Shown in pieces: positions 1 through 8,434 of a DNA stretch of 44,774 nucleotides (the stretch's first letter is position 1; each line of letters starts with the position of its first letter). The position numbers and the translations under genes are program-made. Below the pieces are notes generated by a model. The model worked only from the letters and a program-made list of their open reading frames with translations. It was not told where the DNA came from and did no database searches. The stretch is from Syntrophaceae bacterium (GTDB lineage: Bacteria > Desulfobacterota > Syntrophia > Syntrophales > Smithellaceae): NCBI GenBank assembly GCA_003139775.1, contig PLGI01000127.1, positions 1-44,774 on the forward strand, given 5' to 3'.

Positions 1-1
1 C

Positions 2-37
2 GCAAACAACAGATCTCTTTCGACTTCTGTTGTTTGC
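2..37. repeat. 12-bp inverted repeat (hairpin) downstream of thiolase
   Basis: GCAAACAACAGA (2-13) and its exact complement TCTGTTGTTTGC (26-37) enclose a 12-nt loop. It lies about 60 bp past the stop of the minus-strand thiolase, so it could end the operon transcript. No T-run can be judged because the window starts here. Terminator function is inferred. Confidence 0.5.
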
Positions 38-95
38 ATGGTCATCACCATGACAACCGTTGTTGACCGATATGATCTTTTATAAGTAGATGCCT

Positions 96-1307
96 TTAAT
101 CCACCTTGATGATGACCGCATCTCCCTGAGCCAATCCTCCGCAGATGCCGGCTACGCCATAGCCACCACCTCTTCTCCGAAGTTCATACATCATGGTCAT
201 GAGGATGCGTCCGCCACTGGCACCCACCGGGTGTCCGATGGCGATAGCGCCGCCATTCACGTTGGTCCTTGCCATGAGTTCTTTCCACTTTGCTTTATCC
301 CTATCGGCAAGGATTTTCGTTGACACCAGCGTAACAGCGGCGAAGGCTTCGTTGATTTCGATGAGTTTCATGTCGTCGATGGTAAGCGATGCCCGCTGAA
401 GCGCTTTTTGAATGACAAAACCCGGTAGCTCTGCCATCCGTCTCGGCTCGCTCGCGCCGCTCGCCACGGATACGATGGTGGCAAGGGGTTTTATTCCCAA
501 TGCTTCAGTCTTTGACCTCCTCATGATGATCAGGGCCGTTGCACCGGCATCGAGTCCGGGTGCGTTGCCCGCGGTAACCGTGGGACTTCCGTAGATGGTC
601 TTCAGTTTGGATAAAGCCTCCATTGTCGTATCGGGACGGGGTAATTCATCTTTATGGAATACAAAGGGTATGCCTTTTTTCTGGGGAATCTCCACCGGCA
701 CCAGCTCTTCATCAAAGTGTCCATTCTTGTCGGCCTGTGCCCATTTTTTGTGCGAGGCAACTGCCCAAGCATCCTGTTCTTCCCTGGTGATATCATACTC
801 GATGGCGATCTCACCTGCATCCTTCCCCAGGGGCGTGTATTCCCGGTAGGTGATGGGGTTCAGGTAGTCCTGGACCAGAAGCGGTTTCATGCCCGATCCC
901 CAGCGGTGTCCATTCATGAGCAGTGGTGTATTGCTCATATTCTCGGCCCCCACGGCCATGCAGGTATCAGCCTCGTTTAATAGTATGGCCCTCCGACCAA
1001 GTTGGACGGCGCAGAGAGACGAGCAGCAGGCCCTGTCGATGGTAAGAGACACCAGTGTGTCGGGAAGTCCTGCTCTCAGAAGCGCCTGACGGGCGTTAAC
1101 ATTGTCATAGAGCGCGGCCTCGGCCTGATCGCACATGCCGTAGTAGAGCTCATCAATTTCGTCACCTTTTAGCCCTGCTCTCTTGAGGCTTTCCTTCATC
1201 ACGATCACACCAAGATTCGTGCTGTGGATTTCCTTTAATGCACCGCCAAACTTACTGAATGGCGTCCTTACTCCGCTTACGATTACGATGTCGTCTCTGT
1301 TATTCAT
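96..1307 (-). CDS. Thiolase family protein (acetyl-CoA C-acetyltransferase), last gene of the operon
   Basis: Predicted to cleave acetoacetyl-CoA or 3-ketoacyl-CoA with CoA, the final step of beta-oxidation, in the cytoplasm. The protein is 403 aa, normal for the family. The nucleophile is Cys94 in the motif DRACCSSLCAV, with NEAFAA near residue 320, His359 in GHPVGASG and the C-terminal catalytic Cys389 in CGGLAQG. The ATG at 1307 was chosen over one 18 nt upstream because AAAGGAA sits 7 nt before it. It starts about 30 bp after abfD, consistent with one transcript. The usual Gly after the nucleophile is a second Cys (C-C-S-S instead of C-G-S-G). The family call is firm; chain-length preference is unknown. 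Confidence 0.9.
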   Translation of the reverse strand: MNNRDDIVIVSGVRTPFSKFGGALKEIHSTNLGVIVMKESLKRAGLKGDEIDELYYGMCDQAEAALYDNVNARQALLRAGLPDTLVSLTIDRACCSSLCAVQLGRRAILLNEADTCMAVGAENMSNTPLLMNGHRWGSGMKPLLVQDYLNPITYREYTPLGKDAGEIAIEYDITREEQDAWAVASHKKWAQADKNGHFDEELVPVEIPQKKGIPFVFHKDELPRPDTTMEALSKLKTIYGSPTVTAGNAPGLDAGATALIIMRRSKTEALGIKPLATIVSVASGASEPRRMAELPGFVIQKALQRASLTIDDMKLIEINEAFAAVTLVSTKILADRDKAKWKELMARTNVNGGAIAIGHPVGASGGRILMTMMYELRRRGGGYGVAGICGGLAQGDAVIIKVD

Positions 1308-1338
1308 TGATCTATTCCTTTCCATTGATGATTATTCC

Positions 1339-2799
1339 TTATTTATCGCCTGCATCTATACCGCAGAGCAACCTGGCGATCCTCTGTTTTTCTTTCATGT
1401 TCACAAGGCGAGCAATCATGATGCGCTGGGCCTGGGGTGATCCGGCACCATGCATAGACTCGGTGAGGTAACCCACCGCTGCCGTGCCCATGGTGATGTT
1501 TTCGATGAGTCTGAGAATGCGAAGCCTGTGCTCCGTGGAAACCCCGGATCGTGCACTGAAGTACTTCTCGACCCACTTTCCCGTCTCCGGCGATCGCAGA
1601 TCCTGCTCGGACGGGCAGGTGACCATGAGCCCCCCCGCGATATCCTGGGCGATCCGGGCTATCTCGTATGGGAAGCGGGTGATGTTCTGCTTGTGTACGT
1701 TCGCCAGCAGTACATCCACCAGATAAGTTCCGCTTTTTTCTCTATGCCCCTGGGAAGCACAAGCAATACAGCCGCAAAACAGGGTCTCGTTGAGTTGATT
1801 CATTTCAATGATCTTGTCCTTCACATGGGAGGCCCGTTCGGCGCCGTTATACTCAGCTGCTGTCTGGGTTGCCCCGATGAGCACATCACCCACCCCCACT
1901 TTGCACGCGTAGCTCTGGCGGTGGTAGGCCGCGAAGTTTTCCACGAGCTGAGTCGTGAAGTCATGCTCTTTGTACATGAACACTCGCTCCCAGGGAACGA
2001 ATACCTTTTCAAAAACTACGAGCGCCTCATGTCCGCCATAGAACATGTTGCCCCGGTCAAAGGTCATGCCTTCGAGTTTGCGTGTATCGCAGGACTGGCG
2101 GCCCATGATATAAGTGATGCCATCGGTGTCGGCGGGCAGAGCGAATGAGACGGCATAGTCACGGTCCTCTTCCCGCATGGTGATCGTGGGCATGACGATG
2201 ATCTCGTGGGAGTTTACCGCGCCGGTCTGATGGGCTTTGGCTCCGCTCACTACGATACCGTCAGCCCTCTCCTCGACGACATGAAGGTACATGTCCGGAT
2301 CCGGCTGCTGCGAAGGGGGCAGGGAGCGGTCGCCTTTGGGATCGGTCATGGCGCCGTCGCACACCAGGTCATTTTCCTGGACGTAGGCTAGATATTTCAG
2401 GAATCGCTTATTATAGTCAGTTCCGTGTTTCTCATCGATGGCATGAGTGGTAATGGATAGGGCGTTGAGGGCGTCCATGCCCACACAGCGCTGGAAACAG
2501 CAGGCCGTGAGCGAACCCATCAATCTCCCCATCTTGCTTTTTTTTACGAGGTCTTCGACGCTTTGGTGGATGTGGGTAAAACGGTTGATCTTCTGTCCCG
2601 TAATGTGCGACTTTGCGGTCAGGAGATCTTCATATTCAGGCTTGTGGGTATACTCATAGGTGGCGGCCACCGCATTCATGGAAGGCCGGATAATGGGATC
2701 GTCCACCACGTTCTCCACCCGCTTGCCGAACATATAGACCTTCAGGTTCAGCTTCCGTAAACTTTCTTCATACTGTTTTGCGTTCATCAAGTTACTCAT
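1339..2799 (-). CDS. abfD: 4-hydroxybutyryl-CoA dehydratase-like flavoprotein (AbfD family)
   Basis: AbfD dehydrates 4-hydroxybutyryl-CoA to crotonyl-CoA by a ketyl-radical mechanism using FAD and a [4Fe-4S] cluster. The 486-aa product resembles the Clostridium aminobutyricum enzyme along its length as I recall it, including VYMFGK, NRFTHIHQS, GAMTDPKGDR, GAKAHQTG, FPYEIARIAQDIAGG and the C-terminal SMHGAGSPQAQRIMIAR. The cluster ligands are present: Cys101 and Cys105 in CFQRC, His293 in YHRQSY, and Cys299. In the characterised enzyme the last two are seven residues apart; here they are six. The ATG at 2799 has GGAGG about 6 nt upstream and overlaps the end of the preceding 53-aa ORF; the ATG at 2820 lies inside that ORF without a good site. 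Beta-oxidation neighbours support the role. Substrate is inferred by homology. Confidence 0.85.
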   Translation of the reverse strand: MSNLMNAKQYEESLRKLNLKVYMFGKRVENVVDDPIIRPSMNAVAATYEYTHKPEYEDLLTAKSHITGQKINRFTHIHQSVEDLVKKSKMGRLMGSLTACCFQRCVGMDALNALSITTHAIDEKHGTDYNKRFLKYLAYVQENDLVCDGAMTDPKGDRSLPPSQQPDPDMYLHVVEERADGIVVSGAKAHQTGAVNSHEIIVMPTITMREEDRDYAVSFALPADTDGITYIMGRQSCDTRKLEGMTFDRGNMFYGGHEALVVFEKVFVPWERVFMYKEHDFTTQLVENFAAYHRQSYACKVGVGDVLIGATQTAAEYNGAERASHVKDKIIEMNQLNETLFCGCIACASQGHREKSGTYLVDVLLANVHKQNITRFPYEIARIAQDIAGGLMVTCPSEQDLRSPETGKWVEKYFSARSGVSTEHRLRILRLIENITMGTAAVGYLTESMHGAGSPQAQRIMIARLVNMKEKQRIARLLCGIDAGDK

Positions 2800-2953
2800 A
2801 TAATCCTCCAAAATCTTCATTTTCTTCCAATTCCATCATCAGGACATCGTGTTCAAGCATAAAGCCCTTTAATGTATGAGACGGATTATTGCTCATGGCC
2901 GTCAGTTTCGCTACATGTTTATCAACGGCAAGTAAAAGATATTCTTCCTTCAT
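2792..2953 (-). CDS. Small 53-aa ORF translationally coupled to abfD
   Basis: An ATG at 2953 preceded by AAGGAG at good spacing opens a 53-codon frame that ends inside the abfD start (ATGAGTAA overlap). The product begins MKEEYLLLAVDKHVAKL, is acidic toward the C-terminus, and has no Cys motif, signal peptide or membrane segment. It lies 12 bp after the patatin-like gene. I do not recognise it. The Shine-Dalgarno site and stop/start overlap favour real translation, either as a small accessory protein or as a coupling leader for abfD. Confidence 0.6.
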   Translation of the reverse strand: MKEEYLLLAVDKHVAKLTAMSNNPSHTLKGFMLEHDVLMMELEENEDFGGLYE

Positions 2954-2965
2954 ATTCCATTCTCC

Positions 2966-3835
2966 TTATTTAGTAATATGTTCCATTTGAAACAATCGGG
3001 ATTTCATGACAAACTGCGATCCCACCTGTCGGCCCATCTCGTAGTCGGCCTTCAAGAACTCAAGGCGTGACCGGATTCTTGTCGAGCGGAGTCGAAACGG
3101 TGGCGTGATCTCAAAGATACGGGCATCACCGGGCGGATTATGAATAAATTGTACGGCATCCTGATATACGCGGTGGAGCCTGCGGATCTGCGAAGAGAAC
3201 ACTGGATGTCCGCGTAGAAACAGCATGGCCAGAAGCGAGTCAATAAACCAGCCCTTTGATTGGTTCGCTGCTCTGGTGCGAATCACAACTATGCTCCGGG
3301 CACCTCGCTGGTACGCTTCCTTCACGGGTATCGGAGAAGCTACGCCGCCATCTGCGACCAGCCGTCCATCCAGTTTCACAAAACCGCGATACATTATGGG
3401 CAGAGCGCTTGATGCCAATAGCGTATCAAGGAGAGTAGCGGCATCGGGCCGTATAAACAAAGGGTTACCTGACTGTACATCCGTAATACCTACCAGAAAT
3501 TCACGTGATTTGTTGCAGACAGCCATCCTCACGTCCAGTGGATCATGGGTGGAGGAGAAGTCCCACAGCCAATCCAAGTCCATGAAGTGGCCGCCTGCAA
3601 GGAACCTTGCAAGACTGATGAATTCTTTTTTTTGCATGGGTCCGGTGCTGAGCCTGTAATATCGCTGATACTGCTCGGAGAGGTATGAGGCAAGCGATAC
3701 CGCTCCTGCCGAGATCCCGATGAAGAGATCAAAGGGATTAAATCTCTCATGCATGAACGTATCGAGCACGCCGGCAGCAAAGATGCCGCGCATCCCGCCT
3801 CCTTCGACAACCAGAGCTTTCTTGACCTCCGGCAT
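2966..3835 (-). CDS. Patatin-like phospholipase family protein
   Basis: Patatin-type serine lipid acyl hydrolases use a Ser-Asp dyad. The 289-aa protein shows the glycine-rich oxyanion loop EGGGMRG (residues 11-17), the nucleophile elbow GISAG with Ser42, and the catalytic Asp162 in ADGGVASPIPV, which makes it a probable active enzyme. There is no signal peptide, so it is likely cytoplasmic or membrane-peripheral. The ATG at 3835 has AGGTGA just upstream; a GTG 9 nt earlier is possible. It lies inside the acyl-CoA operon, 12 bp before the small ORF, so it may release fatty acids from lipids or act on an acyl-CoA. Substrate cannot be deduced. Confidence 0.85.
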   Translation of the reverse strand: MPEVKKALVVEGGGMRGIFAAGVLDTFMHERFNPFDLFIGISAGAVSLASYLSEQYQRYYRLSTGPMQKKEFISLARFLAGGHFMDLDWLWDFSSTHDPLDVRMAVCNKSREFLVGITDVQSGNPLFIRPDAATLLDTLLASSALPIMYRGFVKLDGRLVADGGVASPIPVKEAYQRGARSIVVIRTRAANQSKGWFIDSLLAMLFLRGHPVFSSQIRRLHRVYQDAVQFIHNPPGDARIFEITPPFRLRSTRIRSRLEFLKADYEMGRQVGSQFVMKSRLFQMEHITK

Positions 3836-3983
3836 TAGAATCACCTATCGAATATTATGTAATTCATACAGATCTAGTCCTTATAGATTAACTGAAGCGG
3901 AGTTAGCGGTTTCTGCCCATCTTCTCATGACTAGACACCCAATCATGCGCCAGGATGGCGATCAAGAGTGAGAGCTCGCCAAT

Positions 3984-4597
3984 TCAATATCTATACAACC
4001 CATTATCGATCTTATCCTTTATCTCAGCTGTCAGGGGCACATATCCTGATTCACCGGGCAATAAGACATAAACAGGGTCTTTGATCACACCGATATCGTA
4101 GCCTTCTTTCCGCAAGACGTCTTTCTTCAGTTTTCCGACCATGGTGGTGCTCTCGGCCTGTTTTTTGATCTCCTCGAAATTCTCCGTTAGCCAGATCCCG
4201 AAATCGCGAGCCTGACGGGCGTTCTCGAAGATGAAGACCGGGGCGCGTTGCATGGCTTCATCTTGAATCGTGGTCATGACCCCGCCGCAGAGTTTCATGA
4301 TCTTCATTCCATGGTTGCAGCTGGCAACCAACGTGCCTTCAGTGGTGGCCATGGGAACGTAGAATTCTCCCTGGGCATGTTCGCCATTCACCAGCAAAGG
4401 CCCGGCAATTCCGATAGGCACCTGGGCATAATACCGATAAAGCTTTCAATATTGCCCTTGAGCACGGAGGGGTCGAAGGAACGGCGGCCGACATGATTCA
4501 TGGCCTTACCGATTTTTTCCTTCATAAAGTCATGGCGGTCAGCGATTGCCTCCTGAGTATAGTCATCTTTCAAACGAGGGATTTTGTCTTCCGTTAT
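3984..4597 (-). pseudogene. Chimeric remnant: HMG-CoA reductase 5' part joined to acyl-CoA ligase 3' end, frameshifted
   Basis: The first part reads as class I/archaeal-type HMG-CoA reductase (VPIGIAGPLLVNGE, then MATTEGTLVAS with the catalytic Glu), but needs a frame change near 4430-4436, consistent with one lost base. Around 4130-4155 (residues AESTT then MVGKLKKDVLR) the similarity switches to the A10 lysine motif of AMP-forming acyl-CoA ligases, followed by a ligase-like tail ending DNGLYRY. All reductase residues after AESTT are missing. The expected start position, just after AAAGGAGT, reads ATA. The simplest reading is a deletion that fused two former neighbours at similar short sequences. 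It lies about 17 bp after the intact ligase. A sequencing error could explain the frameshift but not the fusion. Confidence 0.75.
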
Positions 4598-4613
4598 CTT
4601 ACTCCTTTAGCTT

Positions 4614-6440
4614 TTATTCATTATAAAGCGCATTAAGTTTTTCCCCGTATTTCTTCATGACTAACGGCCGCTTGAGCTTCATCGTCTGGGTCAGCATACC
4701 GCTTTCCACTGTGAAGTCTTCAGCGATGAAAAGGAACTTCTGCGGCACTTCGTAGCCGCCATAAATCTTTCGCAGGTGAACAATAATATCTTTGGACAGA
4801 TAATCCTGCAAATCTTTGTTCTTCAGGGATTCTTCCAATGTGTCTTTCATAAACGCTTTGGTGTTCGCATCGGCTTGCAGTGCGGCAAAGTCGGGAACAA
4901 CAAGAGCCACGTTGTAGTCTTTGCCGTCGCCGTAAAGCAGCACGTTGAGGATGTAGCGGATCAATTTAATTTCATTTTCAATGCCTTCCGGATGGACATA
5001 CTTGCCGTTGGCCAGCTTGTATTCGTCCTTGAAGCGGCCGGTAATATGCAGGTAGCCTTCTTCATCAAGCCAGCCGCGGTCGCCGGTGTGGATGCCGGGA
5101 AAACCGTTCCATTTATCCGGCATCATGATTTCCGCTGTTTGCTTTGGCTTATTGTGGTACCCCATCATGACATGAGCACCATATGCGCATATTTCGCCGT
5201 CCTTGCTGTTTTCTCCAACACGGGATTTATCAATCACCACGTGCATGTTTTTAACCACCTTGCCGACAGTTCCCAATTTGTTGCCGTACTTGGGGGTATT
5301 GGAGGTAATGACCGGTCCTGTTTCCGTCATGCCGTAGCCATCGTAGGTCGGTTGACCGATATCTTGGAAGAACATAGCGATTTCCGGTTTGACCATTGCA
5401 CTGCCGGTGACGAAGAATTTCAGAGCCCCACCGAAAACATTGCGAACCTGGGAAAAAACCAGCGCATCGTAATCGTTAAACTCTTTTGTTTTCTCCGTAA
5501 GATCTCTGTTTTTGATTGCTTCGGCGACGGCCGCGTCAAAAAACATCTTTTTAGTAGGATCGGCGGCAACCCCCACCTGAATCGTGTCATAAACCTTGTT
5601 GACAATTTTGGGAACAACGCAGAGCCCTGTGGGTTTGACTTCCTGGAAGTTCTGAATCAGCTTTTCCACGGATTCGGCGAAAGCAATGCCGCCGCCTGCA
5701 ACGATGTAAAGGTGCAGGTCAGTGGCCAGGCCATAGACATGCGCCCAGGGAAGAATGGCCACTATATGCATGGTTTCATTTATACCGAATGAGTCTAACC
5801 CGAGACGCCCGTTTAAAGTAAGACTCCCGTGAGAGAGTTCAACGCCTTTCGGATCGCCGGTTGTACCGGAGGTATAGACGATGTTGGCCATATCCGACCA
5901 GGCGGGTTTGATGGACGGCGCGGAGTTTTTCTTGCCCATTTCCTCCAGGGCGTTCATGGAATTCTCGCCTTCACCGTAAATGACAAATATTTCTTTCAAG
6001 GTGGGAACATCTTTTTTGAAATCCTTGATTTTTTCATAAATGCTTTTATCGCGGGCAAACAGAAACTTCATTCCGGCGTCGGTGCAGATGTACTTCATGA
6101 CTTTTGGAAGTTCCTGCAGGTACATGGGAACAAAAACACCGCCAAGACCATGAACAGCCTGCTCGCAGATAAACCATTCAGTGCAATTATTGAGAATGAC
6201 GCCGACGGTCTCGCCTTTTGACAAGCCAAGTTTTTTCAAGGCACTCCGGAGGTTATCAACCCTGTCGGCTACCTGCTTGTAGGTCACCCATTCATACTGT
6301 CCTGAAGTCTGATTCTTCGTACCAAAAAGTCTGTTGTCTGGCCAATGCTTCACGCTGGACTCAAAGAGATCTACAAGGTTATTTGGGCTGGTGTAATACT
6401 TGTCTAATTCCTTGATTTGTGCTGCCGATAGGTCTTTCAT
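4614..6440 (-). CDS. Long-chain-type acyl-CoA synthetase (AMP-forming ligase)
   Basis: Activates a carboxylic acid to its CoA thioester through an acyl-adenylate. The 608-aa protein carries the ATP-binding motif YTSGTTGDPKG (about residue 189), the A5 motif YGMTETGP (about 369), the A7/A8 region HTGDRGWLDEEGYLHITGR, and a C-terminal lysine motif TQTMKLKR. Length fits long-chain FadD-type synthetases, but chain length cannot be read from sequence. Of two in-frame ATGs, the one at 6440 was chosen because GAGGAG lies 6 nt upstream; the ATG at 6446 abuts that site. It is the only intact ligase in the operon and could supply 4-hydroxybutyryl-CoA or butyryl-CoA. A 127-bp gap separates it from the acyl-CoA dehydrogenase. 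Confidence 0.88.
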   Translation of the reverse strand: MKDLSAAQIKELDKYYTSPNNLVDLFESSVKHWPDNRLFGTKNQTSGQYEWVTYKQVADRVDNLRSALKKLGLSKGETVGVILNNCTEWFICEQAVHGLGGVFVPMYLQELPKVMKYICTDAGMKFLFARDKSIYEKIKDFKKDVPTLKEIFVIYGEGENSMNALEEMGKKNSAPSIKPAWSDMANIVYTSGTTGDPKGVELSHGSLTLNGRLGLDSFGINETMHIVAILPWAHVYGLATDLHLYIVAGGGIAFAESVEKLIQNFQEVKPTGLCVVPKIVNKVYDTIQVGVAADPTKKMFFDAAVAEAIKNRDLTEKTKEFNDYDALVFSQVRNVFGGALKFFVTGSAMVKPEIAMFFQDIGQPTYDGYGMTETGPVITSNTPKYGNKLGTVGKVVKNMHVVIDKSRVGENSKDGEICAYGAHVMMGYHNKPKQTAEIMMPDKWNGFPGIHTGDRGWLDEEGYLHITGRFKDEYKLANGKYVHPEGIENEIKLIRYILNVLLYGDGKDYNVALVVPDFAALQADANTKAFMKDTLEESLKNKDLQDYLSKDIIVHLRKIYGGYEVPQKFLFIAEDFTVESGMLTQTMKLKRPLVMKKYGEKLNALYNE

Positions 6441-6567
6441 GTTCATCTCCTCATTTTATATGCTCATTTGTCTTTCCAGGAATGCTGGATAGTGCAGGGC
6501 TTTTTCCTCCGGTCGAGTATGTGCCCTAGTCTTTCAACACATCATTTCTCACCAGGCAGCTCCTATG

Positions 6568-8424
6568 CTATCTGAAACAGGTCTCGTCCACATCAGCCAG
6601 CGAGAATTCCTCGTTGCTCAGGGCTATAACCTTGCCCTGGATGACGGGGAGAACCCGCGAGATAAAAAATTGCGCCGAGTGGATTTTGCCGCTATAGAAC
6701 GCCGCCTCTGTATCACTGATCACAAGACTGCGGCGCTGCTCATTATCTCGAGCTCCTTTCTCTTCAAAAAGTTTATTAAGCCGCTCGTTTGCTATAATCG
6801 CCTGCCACAGGTGCATCCAGCCGAGCAGCATATCCCCCACGATCTCCATCAGGGGGGTGGCACCCATGAATGCATCATGAACCCGACCGGCTTGAATCTG
6901 AGAGGTGAGATGGGAAACTGCATCGAGCATCTGTTTACGGGCCATCTTGACTGCTGAGGCACTTTTTTTCAAAGTCGGCACGTCGGCTGCGGCCTCGATA
7001 GTCTTGTCGATTTCTGCTATTAGGTGTTTCAGTACCTCTCCCCTGGACATGGAAATCTTCCGGGAAAGCAGGTCAATGGCCTGGATGCCGTTGGTTCCCT
7101 CGTAGATGGCCGTAATCCGGCAGTCGCGAGTGAACTGTTCCACCGGGTAGTCCTGGCAGTATCCGTATCCGCCGAATACCTGGATGGCCGCATTACATAC
7201 CTGAAATCCCATATCACTCGTGTATGCCTTGCAGACGGGCGTCAGAAATTCAATCAGACCATACAACTTCTTTTGTTCCTGTTCGTCAGCAGTGGAATTG
7301 CGCCTGTCTATACAAAAAGCGGTATAATAGTTCAGAGCCCTGAGTCCCTCCACATAAGCTTTCATCCAAAGGAGCGACCTGCGAATATCCGGATGAGCAA
7401 TGATAGGAACCGGTTTTGCCGCAGCCCCCTTCTGTGTAATGTCTGTCCCCTGGATGCGCTCCTTTGCGTAATCCCTTGCATTCAAGTATGCCGTACCGGC
7501 AAGGCCCTGGGCCTGCATGGCCACAACGAGCCGCTCCTCGTTCATCATGTAGAACATGGCTTGGATACCCTTGCATCGATCTCCGAGCAGTTCACCGATG
7601 CATTCGCCGGAATCACCAAAGATAAGCGAACAGGTTGCAGCACCCCGAATGCCCATTTTGTGCTCAATGCCTGAGCAGTAAACGTCGTTGGACTTGTCCA
7701 GTGAACCGTCATGGCTCACGAGATGCTTGGGAACGATGAAGAGAGAAATTCCCTTGATCCCTGCGGGATCGCCGTCCAATCTGGCCAGCACGGCATGGAT
7801 GATATTGGGCTTGCCGTCATGATCCCCTGCGGTGATGAAACATTTCTGGCCTGTGATCCGGTAATACCGGTCATCGATCTTTTCCGCTCGGGTGATGATC
7901 CGGGCAAGATCGCTCCCGGCGCCGGGTTCGGTGAGGCACATGGTTCCTCCCCATTCAAAACCAAGGAGCTTTTCCAGATAGAGGTTCTTCTGCTCCTCTG
8001 TGCCAAAGAGCTTAATTAGCAGGGCCGTGCCGTGGGTAAGGGTCATATACTGGCTCATGGCCATGTTCCCGGCCACAAAGGCCTCGTACGCTGCAGTAAA
8101 CAGGGTAAGCGGCAATCCCTGTCCGCCGACCTCCGGCTCTTCAACGGACGCCACCCATCCCTGCTCTGCATATTGCTGCAAGGGTCCGTGGAAAGATGGC
8201 GGCAGGGTGACCTTCCCCTCTTTCCACTGGGCTCCGATGCGGTCGCCGTCAACGTTAGTGGGAGCCAGGTCGTTCTGGGCAAACTTCACCGCCTGATCCA
8301 AAACCATGTCGAATTCCTGCTTCGAAAAATGGCTGTATTTTCCCGATGTGGTCAGCGTTGTAATGCCGAGTTGCTCATAGAGCACGAAATCCATGTCCCT
8401 TCTATCTACTATACTGCTTGCCAT
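6568..8424 (-). CDS. Acyl-CoA dehydrogenase, large form with extra C-terminal domain
   Basis: Oxidises an acyl-CoA to the 2-enoyl-CoA with FAD. At 618 aa it is about 220 residues longer than ordinary acyl-CoA dehydrogenases and matches the FadE5/DmdC-like class with an added C-terminal helical domain. It shows CLTEPGAGSDL (about 163), QVFGGYGYCQDYPVEQ (415-430) and the predicted catalytic base Glu442 in YEGTNGIQA. The C-terminal domain spans roughly 460-600. The ATG follows GTAGGAG with 7-nt spacing; the upstream crotonase stop lies within that site, so the two are translationally close (10 bp). Electrons would go to ETF, which is not encoded here. Acyl chain preference is unknown. Confidence 0.9.
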   Translation of the reverse strand: MASSIVDRRDMDFVLYEQLGITTLTTSGKYSHFSKQEFDMVLDQAVKFAQNDLAPTNVDGDRIGAQWKEGKVTLPPSFHGPLQQYAEQGWVASVEEPEVGGQGLPLTLFTAAYEAFVAGNMAMSQYMTLTHGTALLIKLFGTEEQKNLYLEKLLGFEWGGTMCLTEPGAGSDLARIITRAEKIDDRYYRITGQKCFITAGDHDGKPNIIHAVLARLDGDPAGIKGISLFIVPKHLVSHDGSLDKSNDVYCSGIEHKMGIRGAATCSLIFGDSGECIGELLGDRCKGIQAMFYMMNEERLVVAMQAQGLAGTAYLNARDYAKERIQGTDITQKGAAAKPVPIIAHPDIRRSLLWMKAYVEGLRALNYYTAFCIDRRNSTADEQEQKKLYGLIEFLTPVCKAYTSDMGFQVCNAAIQVFGGYGYCQDYPVEQFTRDCRITAIYEGTNGIQAIDLLSRKISMSRGEVLKHLIAEIDKTIEAAADVPTLKKSASAVKMARKQMLDAVSHLTSQIQAGRVHDAFMGATPLMEIVGDMLLGWMHLWQAIIANERLNKLFEEKGARDNEQRRSLVISDTEAAFYSGKIHSAQFFISRVLPVIQGKVIALSNEEFSLADVDETCFR

Positions 8425-8434
8425 TTATTATCTC

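Noticed and set aside
1450-2148. Plus-strand frame of 232 codons
   Set aside because: Antisense shadow of abfD; no recognisable domain or start signal.
4776-5792. Long plus-strand open frame of 338 codons
   Set aside because: It lies antisense to the acyl-CoA ligase, whose motifs are unambiguous; its translation is low-complexity and Phe/His-rich with no motif or ribosome site.
6456-6527. Short minus-strand frame with GGAGGAA upstream (reads ...EEKALHYPAFLERQMSI)
   Set aside because: Only about 23 codons are open and no start codon follows the GGAGG at usable spacing; possibly a remnant but not supportable.
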